From: Pezizomycotina sp. ARF18 | Taxonomy: Eukaryota; Ascomycota | Direction: 5' to 3' | NCBI GenBank assembly: GCA_002224055.1 | Contig: AZLU01000090.1 | Span: 88,880-152,879 of the forward strand | Length of the DNA stretch: 64,000 bases | Shown: in pieces, positions 35,617-48,079 of the stretch | How positions within the stretch are numbered: position 1 is the stretch's first letter | Layout: each line of letters starts with the position of its first letter | Notes under the pieces: model-generated | The model's input: the letters and a program-made list of their open reading frames with translations, nothing else | The model's database searches: none | What the model was told of the DNA's origin: nothing | Translations under genes and position numbers: made by a program

Positions 35617-37035
35617 ATGGCTACTCCTTCTAAGATCGTGATCCCCGCACACCCTTCCGTTGTGGGTATCGGCCTATCAGGCGTCGGGCAGACCCCCGAA
35701 TCCGCCGCCGAAACTCCCGCGTCCTGCAGGAGAATCACGACCGGCACCACATCTTCTTCAACGACGAAGGTTTCCACAACCACATCGTCCACCACGTGCT
35801 CGCCTTATACTCCCTTGGCGCCTCGCCAAAGTACATCAAAGCCGGCTACGAGCACAACACGAACTACCAGCGCTCCCTCGCCAAACCCGACGAGAAGCTC
35901 GTCGAGGCGCTGTTCGACGAAGCCAAATTCCACGAGAATTTAGGCAAGGAGGATAAATACCCAGACTACCTCCGCTATTTCCAGCGCGAGATGGAAGGGA
36001 AGGATTGGAGGGATGTTGTGAAGAAGTATTTGTTCGAGGATACGGAGTTGAGTAGGAATTTTTTGAATAGGTTGGTTGCGGGGTTTTTGCACCCGTTTAT
36101 TCATTGGGTAACGGCGTGGAGCACGAGCAGCCTGCTATTGTGGCTGAAGCTCTCGCGCAGACAGCGGCACATGATGACTGGCGAAGGCGCTTTTGGTCGC
36201 TTGCGACGAAAAAGCTGCGAAGGATGGGAATAAGAGCTCCAAGACGCTCGTGGAGTTGATCAAGGAGTGCGAGGAAAATGAGCAGTTACGCGGAGCAGCG
36301 AAGTTTGAGGATCCGCATAAGAATAAGGGCGTTATGAAGCGTGCGGGAGATGCAATGATCGCCGTCGCAAGCCAGTGGGGTGTATACGATGAGAAGGAGC
36401 TGGAGGAGAAGACGGCGGAGGTCATTAATCTTTGTGGTAAGTCTAACCCTTATATATTTCATATCAATTTCCGAAAAAGCCAGAGAAACTATTGAGCTAA
36501 TTCATGTGTTTCAATTGTATAGCTTATATCACCGGCGCTGCTCAGCGTCCTGACAAGGAGATCAAGATGGATTTCTTTCTGATGCACTGTATAAACTCCT
36601 CCATCTGGCTCTCGACGTTCATCGCGCAGCCGTGGATCCCCACCGCCGCTAAGCTCAAGCTCGTAACCTGGCACGGCCGGTTATCCGTGAATATGTATGT
36701 CTCCCGCGGTAACCCGAAGTTGAACCTCGACGAGATCAAAATTACATCCCCCGAGAAACCGCGACGGGAAATCCTGGTTGGGCGTTATCGACCGAGCGAT
36801 CCGCTTGCCGGACGACGGCCATACGATTAAATTCATCAGAGCGCTGGCAAACGGCGAGAGGGTCACGAGGGGCAGGGAAGAGAAGAATGGGTTTGTGATC
36901 GAGGGTGATATGTGGGTTAAGTTGGCGAATATGGTTATTGATTCTTCCGAGAGCGGAGAGTGGCTTAGGAGCACGGGGTTCGATGAGGCGTGGAAGGGCG
37001 TCGGCCCGAGGAAGGAGTATAAGGGGAAACTCTAA
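35617..37035 (+). CDS. Questin-oxidase-like protein (AflY/DUF4243 family)
   Basis: Member of the AflY / questin oxidase (GedK) family, Baeyer-Villiger-type or ring-cleaving oxidases mostly known from polyketide pathways. Starts [20 protein letters not shown]; after frame changes the family signature [20 protein letters not shown] is read with [19 protein letters not shown], then [38 protein letters not shown] (conserved His), [12 protein letters not shown], and after the intron 36437-36522 (GTAAGT..TATAG) [20 protein letters not shown] with [19 protein letters not shown]-terminus [20 protein letters not shown] to a stop at 37035. About four frame corrections. No polyketide synthase or other pathway gene is nearby, so its substrate is unknown. 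Confidence 0.8.
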
Positions 37036-37668
37036 GGGTTCATCGTAAATAACTTTGGGAAGATGCTTAAAGTGTGGTAGCACAACGTGTAAGGCAAATA
37101 GCCAACAACACCACGATGCATAAAGAGCTGCAACATCTCCAAATGGCTTGATTATCTAATACTATTATAGCATGCATATATTCTTCTATAATGGAGCTTA
37201 TTCCCGCATTTTTGTAGTTTTAGAAACGATGCTCGCAATTGTATCCAAATTGATATATATATTTTATGAAATCTGAAATCTGCGCGGGTAAAACCGACGA
37301 ATAATGACTACATTGAAAATTGCGTTTATTATCTTCAACGAAATAAAGCAAATGAATAGAAGGTATCAATACTATAATCACCATGGAATAGCTACTATGG
37401 AATAGCCATCGTCGATCGTGTTGTCTAAGCAATTTAGTAAATAATCTGGCATTGAATTAACGATCAATAAAAAAAACTTTCCATCAGCTTGACCTCCTTC
37501 ACCTTATTCTCTTTGCATTACTTAATTACGTTGGTTTGAATGGCCATATCCATGAGTACCACCAGGATTGCTTTGATTTTGTGATTATAAAAATCTCCTC
37601 TAAACCTTCTAGCCCGGCGAGCCTCTTGCTTAGGACATTTCCAGCCGTCATTTTGCTTTCGACGACAT
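37036..37668. other. Intergenic, convergent 3' ends
   Basis: AT-rich spacer between the convergent questin-oxidase-like gene and the second NLR-like gene; no gene seen. Confidence 0.5.
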
Positions 37669-40420
37669 CTACTGCGTGGAATTTATGCCGTTTCTTTGAA
37701 CTGAGATTGTTTGATTTAGGTCCGCACCTGCACCAACAAGTAATTTAGAAATCTCCACCAGGCTGGTCAGGGTTTCATTTTCCGCGCCGAAGCTATTTCT
37801 ATATACTCGTCGAATAAAACGCAGCCAGAGTGTATCTCCCTCGTACGATAGATTGGGATCCCCTCCCGCATTTATCAAGATGCGTACCATCTCCGACTGT
37901 GCTGGCATATTGAAATCCGAAGGTAGGTCGAGACGTAGATCGTAGAAAGCTTCAACCTCAGAATCACAGGAATAATCGAGGAGCGGCCTCCATCTGATCA
38001 TATATTCTAGAGGCTGAACGACCAGTGGATCCTGCTTGATTCTCCAGGCGATATAGCGGGTATGAAGTTGCTGGACCAATAGGCCGACAAAGGCAGTCCG
38101 ATCGCCTTTCATTGACTGGCCGTCTCGCTCGAATACCACCTGTTCTACTTGATATAAAATTCTAAAAAGCTCTTCGAAAGGGGGATCAATGGTATCTTGA
38201 AACATTCGGTCGTAGCTTAGTAACCCTTGAGTAGCGTCTGGAATATACAGCTATCAATGCTATGATTGATCTTTGGAAGGCTTTTATCTGCGCAAGCAAT
38301 GCCTTAAGTATGTTGACGTGGGGGTTGAAGGGTAGCGGCATGTATGGTTGGAGCATTCGTTGAACTCCTGCTGAGCCGATGAAATCTCTAGCGGTACGGT
38401 GAAGGAAATCTACCTCGTGAGCGAGGAATGGACTACCTGAGTGAGGATCGCGTGCAACTCGTCTGACTTCTAACAGTCCTTTGTTCGTCCATCGAGACGT
38501 CTCCGCATGTCATCTAGCCTCCTTTCGATTACTTTTGCAGTCAACGGCTGCACTTTAGCCTGTACGTCAAGATTTCTAACATCATCGAGATACCAGAAAG
38601 TCATGAGGCTTAACGGATTGAAAGCAAGCAGACAGGTCTGAAAGGCCGTCGCGGTTTGTGACCTATAAGTTCCCTCAACGGAATCAAGCATGTGTTGAAA
38701 GTACTCATCTAGACCGTCGGGGAGAGCCCGTAATCGTTCTTGAAGCGTTGATATCTGGTCGGCATTGGTGAAGCCCTGAGGAGAGACTGAACAACTAAGT
38801 AAACCCAGAGAAATACCCCTTGCGCCCTTTTCACGACGTCGGCTTCAAGTTCAGTGTATGCAGAATCTTCTGACTCCAATTGACGATATCGTGGATTTTC
38901 CTCAAATCGAGAATGCACGTATCGCTTGATATCTTCTTTTGTCAAGTCTTCTAGCTTGAGGCACCTCTTTAGTCCTTACCAAAAGCGTCCTTGAAAACAT
39001 ACCACGGTCGGCTGGAAAGGCATAGCTTGATGTCTGGAGATTTTGCAAGCTTTTCCAAAATTTTGGCAAGTTCACTATGGTCCCCTTCCCGCGCCGATTC
39101 GTATTCGTCAAGTCCGTCTATAAAAAAGCAGAATTTGACAGGTATTGTATCAAGCTGCACCAGTCTGTTTAAAGAATCGAAGATGCTTGAACGGGTCCAG
39201 TTACGGGGACACGGCTCGACCGATTGGAACTTGGCCAGAGCTTTTGAATAAACGACGGAGACTGTCGAAGTACTTCGAATAGAAGCCCCGGAGTAATCCC
39301 TCCTGGGACTTTTGTAATTCGTAACCGCCCGTCCAGAAAAAGAAATCGGCAGAGACCAATTTTTTTTTGCCAGCCCAAAGACGGAGTTTTTCCATACTTT
39401 TTTTATGGCGACAAATGAATTTCATTAGCGTTGACTTTCCAGAGCCAGGTTTACCCATCACCCAAAGATCCCTGATTTAGACGTTAACCAGTCCAAAATC
39501 CCAGTGGTTCACCCGTAGTGGGCAGTTTCTTCTTGTATATCCACTTGAATGTTTGGCTATGAGCTTCTGGAACGGCTTGGTATCGGAATTCCATTTTCTC
39601 GAAGTGCAAGCTTTCCAGCACAGCCTGATTATAGGATACCACTTTTGCTTCCATAGAAAGCCGTTCTAAATAGGAAGCTAGGTTGCTCTTTCGTTTAGAC
39701 AATTCCGCTATATCGTCTTGGTTGGCTTCTGACTCTTTGTGTATTCTCCTTAGAAGCTCCTTAACCGTGACTTTCTCCAGCTTGGAAGTGTATCTAAGCG
39801 TTCAATTCCTTCAAGGATATCTCGCCTCAACGATGTGACGCCCTCCGCGCCGTTCATCCCTAATTCGACTGTTTTACGCTCTATTTCTTCTAATTTTGTC
39901 AATATTTCGGATTGTTGGTCACTTAAAACATCATTGAAGAAATCATTAGCCGATCGCGCGCGCATTTAGGGACTGATAAGGGACTGTCTTACTTCATCGC
40001 AAATATAACCCTGTTCATTATCATGCCTTGCAACCTGAGAATCTGTGAAACCAGTTCCTTTACTTTTTTATCGTTCCAAATATGGCGCAGGGCTGCTTTA
40101 AAGCTTGCCCATTTACTGTGGGGTCTAGCGCGAAGCGATTCGATAGCGTCTAGGAGCTCTTGCGCGATATTTCTGGCGTCTGCCGCTATTGACTGGAGTC
40201 CGGAGGCGGACGGACCATTTCCCAATAATGTACATGGCTCGAGGGCGCCGCTCAGATTCTGTATATCATTAGCAAGGGCGGCAAGAACGATGCTTTCCTT
40301 TGTCGTGCCGGTCGCAGACTCGTATATTACGCGTGTTTGGGTGACTAGCTTGAACACGAAGTCCGCGAACTGAACAATGTTTCCAGCAAGTCCCAAGGCC
40401 GAAAGGGGGTCGAGAACCAT
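37669..40420 (-). CDS. NACHT-domain STAND protein (NLR-like)
   Basis: Second fungal STAND receptor. The N-terminus MVLDPLSALGLAGNIVQF and the following FVFKLVTQTRVIYESATG and LQGMIMNRVIFAM form the common helical N-terminal domain of fungal NACHT proteins. The linker helix EILTKLEEIERKTVELG follows. The NTPase core has P-loop GKPGSGKSTLMKFICRHKKS (about 39400), an FFFWTGGYELQKS strand, Walker B VKFCFFIDGLDEYESARE (about 39110) and LCLSSRPWYVFKDAF. Then EDIKRYVHSRFEENPRYRQL and AQGVFLWVYLVVQSLLR (DUF7791-like winged helix). The C-terminus contains at least one ankyrin-like unit (MVRILINAGGDPNLSYEG; SKLLVGAGADLNQTI). Around seven frame changes. Full-length architecture about 880 aa. Confidence 0.78.
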
Positions 40421-43114
40421 AATTAACTGATAATTCGACTTGGTTGATCTCGAGTCCGTCAGGATTCGGATCTCCTGGGTCTTTGAGAGAATGTAAAAAC
40501 GAATTAAAATAAATTGTATAATTTTTAGAAGCTATTAGACTTGAATCATCGTTAGGAAGGTATGAAAGCTCGAAGGAATGCTTATCGCGGACCCTTCCAT
40601 ATATCCACTTAAATATATATATCTGTGGGCGATAGCCGTGGAAAGGTGGGGTTTTTCTGCAAGCTGCAAATTGGTAAAGCCTTGTTTCCTTGAGGATACA
40701 GCCTCCACCTCATTAACGCCAATGAAATCTGTGGGACGTACTTTCATTGCCATTGATTACCGCCGCGAGAATTTAAATATAGGTCCCTGAAGCGCCAAAG
40801 CCTTGTGTCGAAATGTAATAAGGAATAAGGCTTTTATCCTACCCGCGAAGATAATTCCCCACACATTTCCCTCCCTCTGAAGATGAAGAATTCATTTACA
40901 TCTTATTTTGACTATTTAGGTAATTCACTTCGTTGAAATCTACACCGCGCGCATTGTAACGCGTAATCGTAGTCCGATTGAAACAAGCCTCGCCAAATCA
41001 AGCTTGCAGAGGGTAGCAGCCATTTTTAGAATGGCAATGGAGCTATAAATTTAGGGTCAGTGTAATGTATCTACTACGATGAGGATATATATTGCAGAAG
41101 AACCAATACATACATTACCCTATAAGAGCCTCCAGTGTAGCCTCACTTCTCTACCGCGTTTACTCTGCCGGTTCCGATGTAGCTACCTAAGTAACGTCAC
41201 GCAAGGTTGAGCTCAACGAATTTGCCACGCATCCAATTAGCCATGTTCCCCTTTTAAATCACTATAACTAGAGGCCCCTACAGCCAACTGGATGGCATTG
41301 GGCTGAAGGCCAGCTGCAGCATAGTACAATCGCTCACAGCGCAATAAGAAATCTATTGTGGCTAGTAGTATTGCCGGATTTAGAAAGAATCCTTATATTA
41401 ATCTTTTATACACGATGCAATCGATGATCTGATCGAAGAAACCAATTATTCCTGCATCCGGGACAATAACCCGGCCGCTCCCATAGATCCACCCCGCGTA
41501 GTTAGGGTTGACAAGGGCTATGTCCGTGGCATCGTCACATAGCCGGATAATGCCGCTTGGATGCTGTGGTCGCATTTGGTAAATTTCATGTGCAGGCCTT
41601 TGCACATGTATTGCGTATGTATGTTCGAAATTTTCGAAAGCGCTGAGTAGATTTACGATTGAAATCTAGGAGATATTGCGAGAGCAACTCAGAATGTTTT
41701 CCGTGCGGATTCTTTGGTTAAAGAATAAATAGAGCCGGAACATGTATACCCTGCAGCAACGTATATCGACAGAATATCACGATACCGTAATGTATTTATC
41801 GGAACATCAGGCGCTCGGAATCAAAAAGAAGGCCTCTGAAGCCTGGTTTCACTTCCTCTACAAGAGAAAATACCGAATTGTATCATATCACGCCCATAAG
41901 GCAATTCTAATAAGTAACTCGTGAACATGATAAAAATCAAACAATGGTTGATGTCCTATCGCTCGTGTTAAAATTTTCAGATTTTCGCAGACTCCCAGTC
42001 AAGCTTCGTTCACCCGTATGAATTCCTCCAAGAGACAAAATATCCATATAACCTAGCTTTGCTTCGAAATGATTCGGATATGCTCTTCGTTAATCCGAAA
42101 TTTGGTGGAGAAATATGAGGGGTAGATTAAGAACTATTGATACTGTGATATTCTCATCGTAGCTCATGAAATCACTCAAATTCATTTTGAATACCCAGTG
42201 TTTTATATTATTCGGTATCATTTTGTATAGGTTCTACTATCTCTATGTCGATATATTAGCTTCTGTCATGGTGTTGTTGGAATTTCGAAATCGCGTGCGC
42301 GCTGGCTAAGCTTTTTACGGGGACGATGCTCAGTGGTAGCCGTATTACCCTTTCCCTGCAGACTTTAGTCGTGTTTTCTTCACGCTACTATTCTGGGGAA
42401 CGCGTATATAAAGAGGATGTACCTGTCGATTAGCATGTTCATTTCTTACTTTATTTAGCGACGGCACTTCGTTGTATAGTCTTCCTCGCGGATCGTATTT
42501 AGATTCTCTTACGTATAAGCGCCATCTGTGTTCATATCCCATTATTCATCTAGATAGTTTTACAATATTATTACATTAACAAGTTAAGTGCTCAACCTCC
42601 AACTTCAGAGTAAACCTTTGATACACGTGTACTCTTCTAAACTTATGCTCGCCCGTCATGCTTTCGGGCTTGATTGCCTGGAAAGTTTGCTAGTAATTCT
42701 AGAATCGTCCATTGTTGACGAGTTTGCCCAACTTCTCATTAAACTCCAACCACCACTAGCCAGACTATTAGCCATCGACACCATAAAATAATAATAATAT
42801 ATCCTGAACTTTGAAAACATCTAACACAATGAAAACCATTCCAACGTATAAGTCTATCGAAATTTTCATTCAAAACGAATCAACAGACAGACACCTAACA
42901 GTAAGTACTGTTCGTTCCCTCCAATACTCATGTCTTCTCTATGGTCTTCAAGCTGATGGCAATATCGAAAATCGTTCAAGAAGTATCTACAAGCGCTACA
43001 AAGTACAATATCCATGTTTCCGACTTCAAAATTTCCAAATCATCCTATACTAATCGCAGATTTACGTCGGAGCTCCCTGACTTAGCTTTTACAACTACCG
43101 TCAGAGAAGCAAAC
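40421..43114. other. Gene-poor interval
   Basis: 2.7 kb without a recognised gene. A minus-strand frame at 41393-41605 (HEIYQMRPQHPSGIIRLCDD) reads like a protein fragment but I do not recognise it. The rest is AT-rich; likely decayed repeat or spacer. Confidence 0.4.
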
Positions 43115-43318
43115 ATGTCATCTAGCGGACATACCATTTCGGCCACCTACGGGTCCAACATACCCCTGTATACGACTGCAGAAAAACAGTGGCTGAAGCA
43201 GCACTGGACGGAGAGTTCAAGTTCCTCAGGGCCCTACGGTCTGGGCATCTACAAGGAGGAAGACCGTGCGGAGGGACGCGTGATGGTTCGTGCTTTCATG
43301 GAGGATGAAGAGGAATAA
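43115..43318 (+). CDS. Stand-alone helical module of the retropepsin-like family
   Basis: Complete 67-aa open frame MSSSGHTISATYGSNI... with YTTAEKQWLKQHW, GPYGLGIYKEEDRAEGR, then VMVRAFMEDEEE and stop. It aligns with the C-terminal helical module of the family proteins at 6.1-9.9 kb (FTAAQLKWIKKHY and YTTDEMRWINKHY; YTYEEEEFMLTKY with SEKDRASGRGILRS). Here it is an independent small gene 600 bp upstream of family copy 4, on the same strand. No frameshift. Function unknown. Confidence 0.6.
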   Translation: MSSSGHTISATYGSNIPLYTTAEKQWLKQHWTESSSSSGPYGLGIYKEEDRAEGRVMVRAFMEDEEE

Positions 43319-43926
43319 GGTGAAAGGAGGGAGCTTGGGTTTCTATGGATACATTTGAGGTGTTTGTTACGGAATATTAAGAGCTTCATTTTCAGTTTTT
43401 GTTTCCATTTTTAAGGATCACTTGCTTTGTACTCAACTGCGTGATGGCAGAAGTAATTGTCAAGGGATATGCATAAATGGCCAAAGATGCGAGAAGCAAG
43501 AAGGTATAGGGGTTGAGATCACTCTATTCTAAGAATTATTAAGGCTACTTAAGTAATCGAAGACTCTTTTTTTTTTTTTTTTTCGCTGTTGTTGCCTCTC
43601 TCGTCTCGTGCCTAGCCCCTCCCTATCCTCGCAAGCTCTCACTATCCTCGCAAGCTCTCACCTACAACAAACTTAAGCAAACAAATATATCTTAAAACAA
43701 GCCCAAAGAAATAAAGGAATAACATCAAATAAACGTCAACAAGAGTATATTACCTATATTCTTAGATCGAACCGTTTCCTAGCTAAATATCCGTTATATT
43801 TCTCGTGAGTAGTATCCTGGACAAAAGTCAGTTTTCTTCGCTGTTTTTGGTCTGGATAGCTCCAAGCTAACGATATACCGTTACAAGGTATCTAAGTAAA
43901 AGCTCAAGTAAAACGGCCAAACAAAG
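43319..43926. other. Spacer with short direct repeat
   Basis: Contains a T-run at about 43567-43583 and a perfect 19-bp direct repeat of the type ctatcctcgcaagctctca at about 43622-43660. No gene seen. Confidence 0.5.
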
Positions 43927-44537
43927 ATGCTGCCCTCAGGCGACGCCTACAACGTGGACTGGATCTTCGCCATCGGCTCCAACGTCCACGTTGCCAACGA
44001 CATGGGCTGGTTCACCGCCTACCGCCCCTTCGAATCCTTCGTCCTCGACGGCGCCTCTAAAGTAAAAGTCCTCGGCGTTGGCACTGTCGAGCTCCCCGTC
44101 AAAACCCACAAGAAACACCGCGGTCTGCGCTCCCACGGCACGCTCGTCCTCCACGACGTCTCTACGCGCCTGAGTACGCCTGCAACGTCCTCGGTAACCC
44201 GATCTTGGATAAATACGGTAGCGTCATAGACGGGAGCGATAGTATGTTGATTGATAAGGAGGGGAGTTGCGTTGCGGTTATGGAGCTTAATTCGTTGTAC
44301 AAGATAAGGCTTCAGGGGCAGAGGCCGGGGCAGAGTAGCTTGGGTGGGAAGGGTGAGCATGTTATTGGTGCGAATTGGCCGGAGTCGGAGAGGAAGCGTT
44401 GGGCTGCGGCTGAGTTTAACCAGGAGGCTCGATTGTTTTTCGCGGATATGAACAAGAGGTTTCTGGTGGCCTATTGGCTCTCGATGTTGGCTGTTATTTT
44501 CATTGCTTTCTTTGTTTACTGGGTCTATATAAAGTAG
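43927..44537 (+). CDS. Retropepsin-like (TNT/copia beta-barrel) family protein, copy 4
   Basis: Best preserved family member. Starts MLPSGDAYNVDWIFAIGSNV: as in copy 2 the catalytic Asp position is Ala (AIG for DTG/DSG). Continues HVANDMGWFTAYRPFESFVL, VKVLGVGTVELPVK, GTLVLHDV, and after one lost base near 44160 YAPEYACNVLGNPILDKYGS, VAVMELNSLYKIRLQGQRPG, then the helical GANWPESERKRWAAAEF. Strand order and the L-H-D-V-L-Y-A-P-x-x-x-C-N-x-L-G signature are those of the copia TNT1-94 Pol beta-barrel. Instead of the helical module found in copies 1-3, it ends in a membrane segment (WLSMLAVIFIAFFVYWVY), suggesting tail anchoring. About 200 aa. No neighbouring gag, integrase or reverse transcriptase. 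Confidence 0.7.
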
Positions 44538-45003
44538 AAGGTATTTATAAACCTCGAGAAGCCAAGAGTAAACTTATTACTGGAGACGATTTGGTGAACC
44601 TTAGGAATTTCTATCAACCGTTATCGTTTCATCTTCATCAATAAGATATTGAGACTACCAGAATTGTCAACATTGAGTGCTAAATTTAATGCGGTAAAGT
44701 AATCAGTAATAAAACAAACAAAAACAAAAAGCGCTTCGTAATGACGGCCCGGTTAGTTTCAATCGCTTTATGAGCATTTTATTCACCTTGATCGACGTAA
44801 TAACTTAAATTGTATTTCAAGCTCCGCTACAGACTTGAGTGGTGGGCCATTTAATCACCAGCTCAGTCATATAGATCTACATCCAGGCTAGATGCCGCTG
44901 ATTACATGATCCACTAATACAATATTACATCGTAATTTAAGTTGAGATACCACATGGGTACTGCTTCCTCGCCTCATCACCGATGCTTTGACGAGATTAC
45001 ATT
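44538..45003. other. Intergenic, convergent 3' ends
   Basis: AT-rich spacer between copy 4 and the minus-strand G-alpha-like gene. No gene seen. Confidence 0.5.
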
Positions 45004-46968
45004 TCAGATAGCGTCATGTACTATAATGTCATTAATAGCAATTTGTAAGAAGCTTGTCGTTTCAGGACTATCTGAGGATTTCATGGTATGAGGGTAGATC
45101 AGTCTTGATTTAGACTTCTTCTCAAAGATCTTTATAAGTCGCTGTATAATGTAGTCGGTGATGCCTTCAGACGTGTTTTCGCCTTTGTAGTCCGGATGGT
45201 ATTCGCTGAACGGGAACCTCGTTAACTGCTCCCTGAATATATCGTCGTTGTTTAAACAGGCAATGATCGATTTGTTGTTTAGGACGAACCAATGCGAATT
45301 GACAACTGATTAGAGCAGTATGACTGACTCTTCGAGCGAATTGGCACCATAGTCGTCGGCCAATGTCTGATGATAACCTGCTAGATTGACCATGAAAAGG
45401 ACTGCTAAAATTCCTTCGAACATTGGCATTAATTTGCTCTGTTCTGTTCTTAGTGGTCCTAGATCTAGAAAGTTTACGGTAACGTCCTCCCCCAGAGCTA
45501 GTTTAACCTCTCTTATACCGTATGCGTGCCTCTTGTTTGGGGTTTTAGAAGTTGTTCCATATTTGAGTCACTTGGGATGTACTCGGGCTGCAAAATCTCC
45601 GCGATTTTTTGGATAAAACTTCATTGAAGGCGATCAAATTCAATTAGACGCTACCAATCGAACTGAAACTCTGGGCTCACTTACTAATAAATATCTTCAG
45701 TAAATTGAGTAGGCATTGCATTTCTATTGCGCAGTAGTTCTTGTGTGTTTGGATCTTCCATAACGGATTGGATAGCCTCTATAATTGCAGTTGGTAGAGT
45801 ATTGGATACTGCCTCGATAGGATATTCCTGTATAACCTTGCAATGATGTCGTAATTTTTGCTTATCAGGTTGATCTCGCTCGTTTCCTGTGTTGAATATC
45901 ACTTCTAGCACATCCATTAAATCTCGAATGGCCTTCATTATATGTCGATATATTTCTCTTCGCCCTCTTCACTATCAAGGTCAGTGTATACTGTTCTTGT
46001 TTCGTTTTCGGAGGCTTTGTGTAATTCACGAAGGAAAGCCTCCTTCCCGCTATCTGGACCTCCTAGTACCAAGACCTTGACTTCATTTCGCGCTGCAAAT
46101 CTAGCCTGAGATCCTTGTTGATCCGTTGAGACATTTTAATCCGCTGCTCGTTCTCCCGTGCTTTCTTAAGGGCCTGGATAACAGTATTATCGCCGCCCTG
46201 TTGGAGACGAAGCCTCTCTTTCAAGGACCCTCGGAGTGCGTTCACATATACCTTCGAGGAGAAAAGCTGCTGATCAAACGCGACATCATCTAAAGCTTCG
46301 ACAGGTTATCGGTGATATGGGTGAAAATCGAGGCGGAATCTCGGCGAACGATCAAAGATTCGGACTCCTATTTAACCTTTGATATCACTTTACGCGTGCT
46401 GGATTTTCCAACAGGGTTTTCTGGTCCGCGATCGTCTTACTATACAGCTCAAGTTTTGTTAGTTTTTTCTTTTCTTTTCTTTTCATCTGATGTGCAAGGC
46501 CTTATATGAGAACAGGGAGGATTTTATCTTACCGGCTACATGCTGTGATTAGCAAATTCAACGCCGTCGTTTGGTGCTCAATCAACCGCTGGAGGTCTTC
46601 GATGCTCTTCCCTTTAAAGACGAGTTTCGCCTTGCTATGGAAATCCAAGGCAGTATCACCCGGACCCCGGCGCAGACCCCCAAGATGGCCGTAAATCTTG
46701 TCTATAAGAAAGCGACAGCACGTCATAGAGACGTCTAGGTCCATGACGAGCTGGTGGTGTGAGCTCACGTCATCTGTTGAAGCCCATTCGTCTATCTTAG
46801 TTAACGCCGCGTTTAGCGCCGTGAGTTGAGCGATTAAGGTGATAAACGTAAGTTCGGCGTCCTTCCATAGGTTTTCAGATCCCGTATGCCGATAATAGTG
46901 TTGGAGACGAGTTCAATAATGCTAACAATCGACCCTACCGTCCCGATGATGGAGATCGGGTCTGCCAT
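45004..46968 (-). CDS. STAND-N-terminal domain fused to G-alpha-like GTPase domain (A)
   Basis: Starts MADPISIIGTVGSIVSIIEL, the helical N-terminal domain of fungal STAND proteins (PF17111 type), continuing LRRGPGDTALDFHSKAKLVF and HQTTALNLLITACSR before an intron. A linker VYVNALRGSLKERLRLQQG and a basic helix lead to a G-protein alpha-like domain: P-loop VKVLVLGGPDSGKEAFLREL, alpha-helical insert (IIEAIQSVMEDPNTQELLRN), switch I-like region (PSDSNMEQLLKPQTRG), NFLDLGPLRTEQSKLMPMFE for switch II, VLFMVNLAGYHQTLADDY, IIACLNNDDIFREQLTRFPF for the NKxD region, YHPDYKGENTSEGITDYI, and TMKSSDSPETTSFLQIAIND for the TCAT region. It stops at DIIVHDAI, before the receptor-binding tail of true G-alpha. 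The switch II Gln aligns with Leu. Several frame corrections. Domain order matches gene B. Confidence 0.7.
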
Positions 46969-48079
46969 TTTTCTGGCATCTGCCGCGCAGCGTATACTTT
47001 CCCACTGTCTGTCCTTCAAGCTGAGATATCGGATTGAATATCTCAATTAGGCGGCGCTATTCAGGAACCTATACGAATTTCCACCACATATCCCGTAAGG
47101 TACGAGTCGCGAAAGTTCGCTACCGGAGAGGGGTTTACAACTGTATTTTGCATCAGCCTCACGAAGCACGAGCGTGAGCACATCCGCGACTCTTCGAATT
47201 CGCAGTATTCGCTATATCTAGCAATTTAGAGTGGGAGTGCAAGTACCTGACCGTGCATCAAAATCTGTCCAATAAACTCGCTGTAATTTATGAGCTAGGT
47301 TCAAAACTTGAAAAATCATATATTGAGCGAATAAATTACATTAATATCGAGCATGAAAGGACGAGGCTGGTCTTAGTGATGGATTGAGCATTCGCGTCAA
47401 CTCTGGCGTTTAAGAGGACCTGAACTACGTCCACATGGTGGTAAAAACACACCAGATGCAATGGAGCGACCATGGAAGTGCTTTAGCGTTCACCCTGCAC
47501 GAATAGCAACCCGTGAGCCCGCTACTGAAGCAGTCTTCGCTTATATCTCTAGAGCATGTGGAGAACGGATACCTTAAAAGTCCGGATGGCTCCAGACTAC
47601 TTTAAAGTTGTTGTTTCGGTGTTTAATTAGGTAAAACCAACCATCGATTGGGGCGAGTACTACCAACCACGGAGACCTGATACGTAGCTATATCGATATA
47701 TTCTTGGATATAAGCACAGCCAATATAGATCGCCGAAAGCGATCTTTGAGAGTCATGCTATCGAAAACATATAAACATCGCTATCCGGCTGCAAATATAC
47801 TAGATAAATGAAAGTTCTAGCGCACGCTCCCATCCATGTTTTTACTGGAGCATCCATTATTGATTCACTACGTGTTGATGACAGAGAGGCTGAACTTTCA
47901 CCATGCATACCGCAACCTTAGTGATACAAGCCTTGTCTAATCATGGTGAATAAACCATATACCTTCGTCGTTGCGAATCTTGAACGTCTTAAAAAAAGTC
48001 AGGTTCTCAGAAACCATCATCGCGATCCAATAGTATATATCTTGCAAGATTTTTTTTTCAAGCTTGATCAATTCCCACG
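46969..48079. promoter_or_regulatory. Shared divergent promoter of the G-alpha-like pair
   Basis: 1.1 kb between two head-to-head paralogs, without a coding frame I can recognise. Probably carries both promoters. A T-run just before the 48080 start is visible. Confidence 0.45.
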
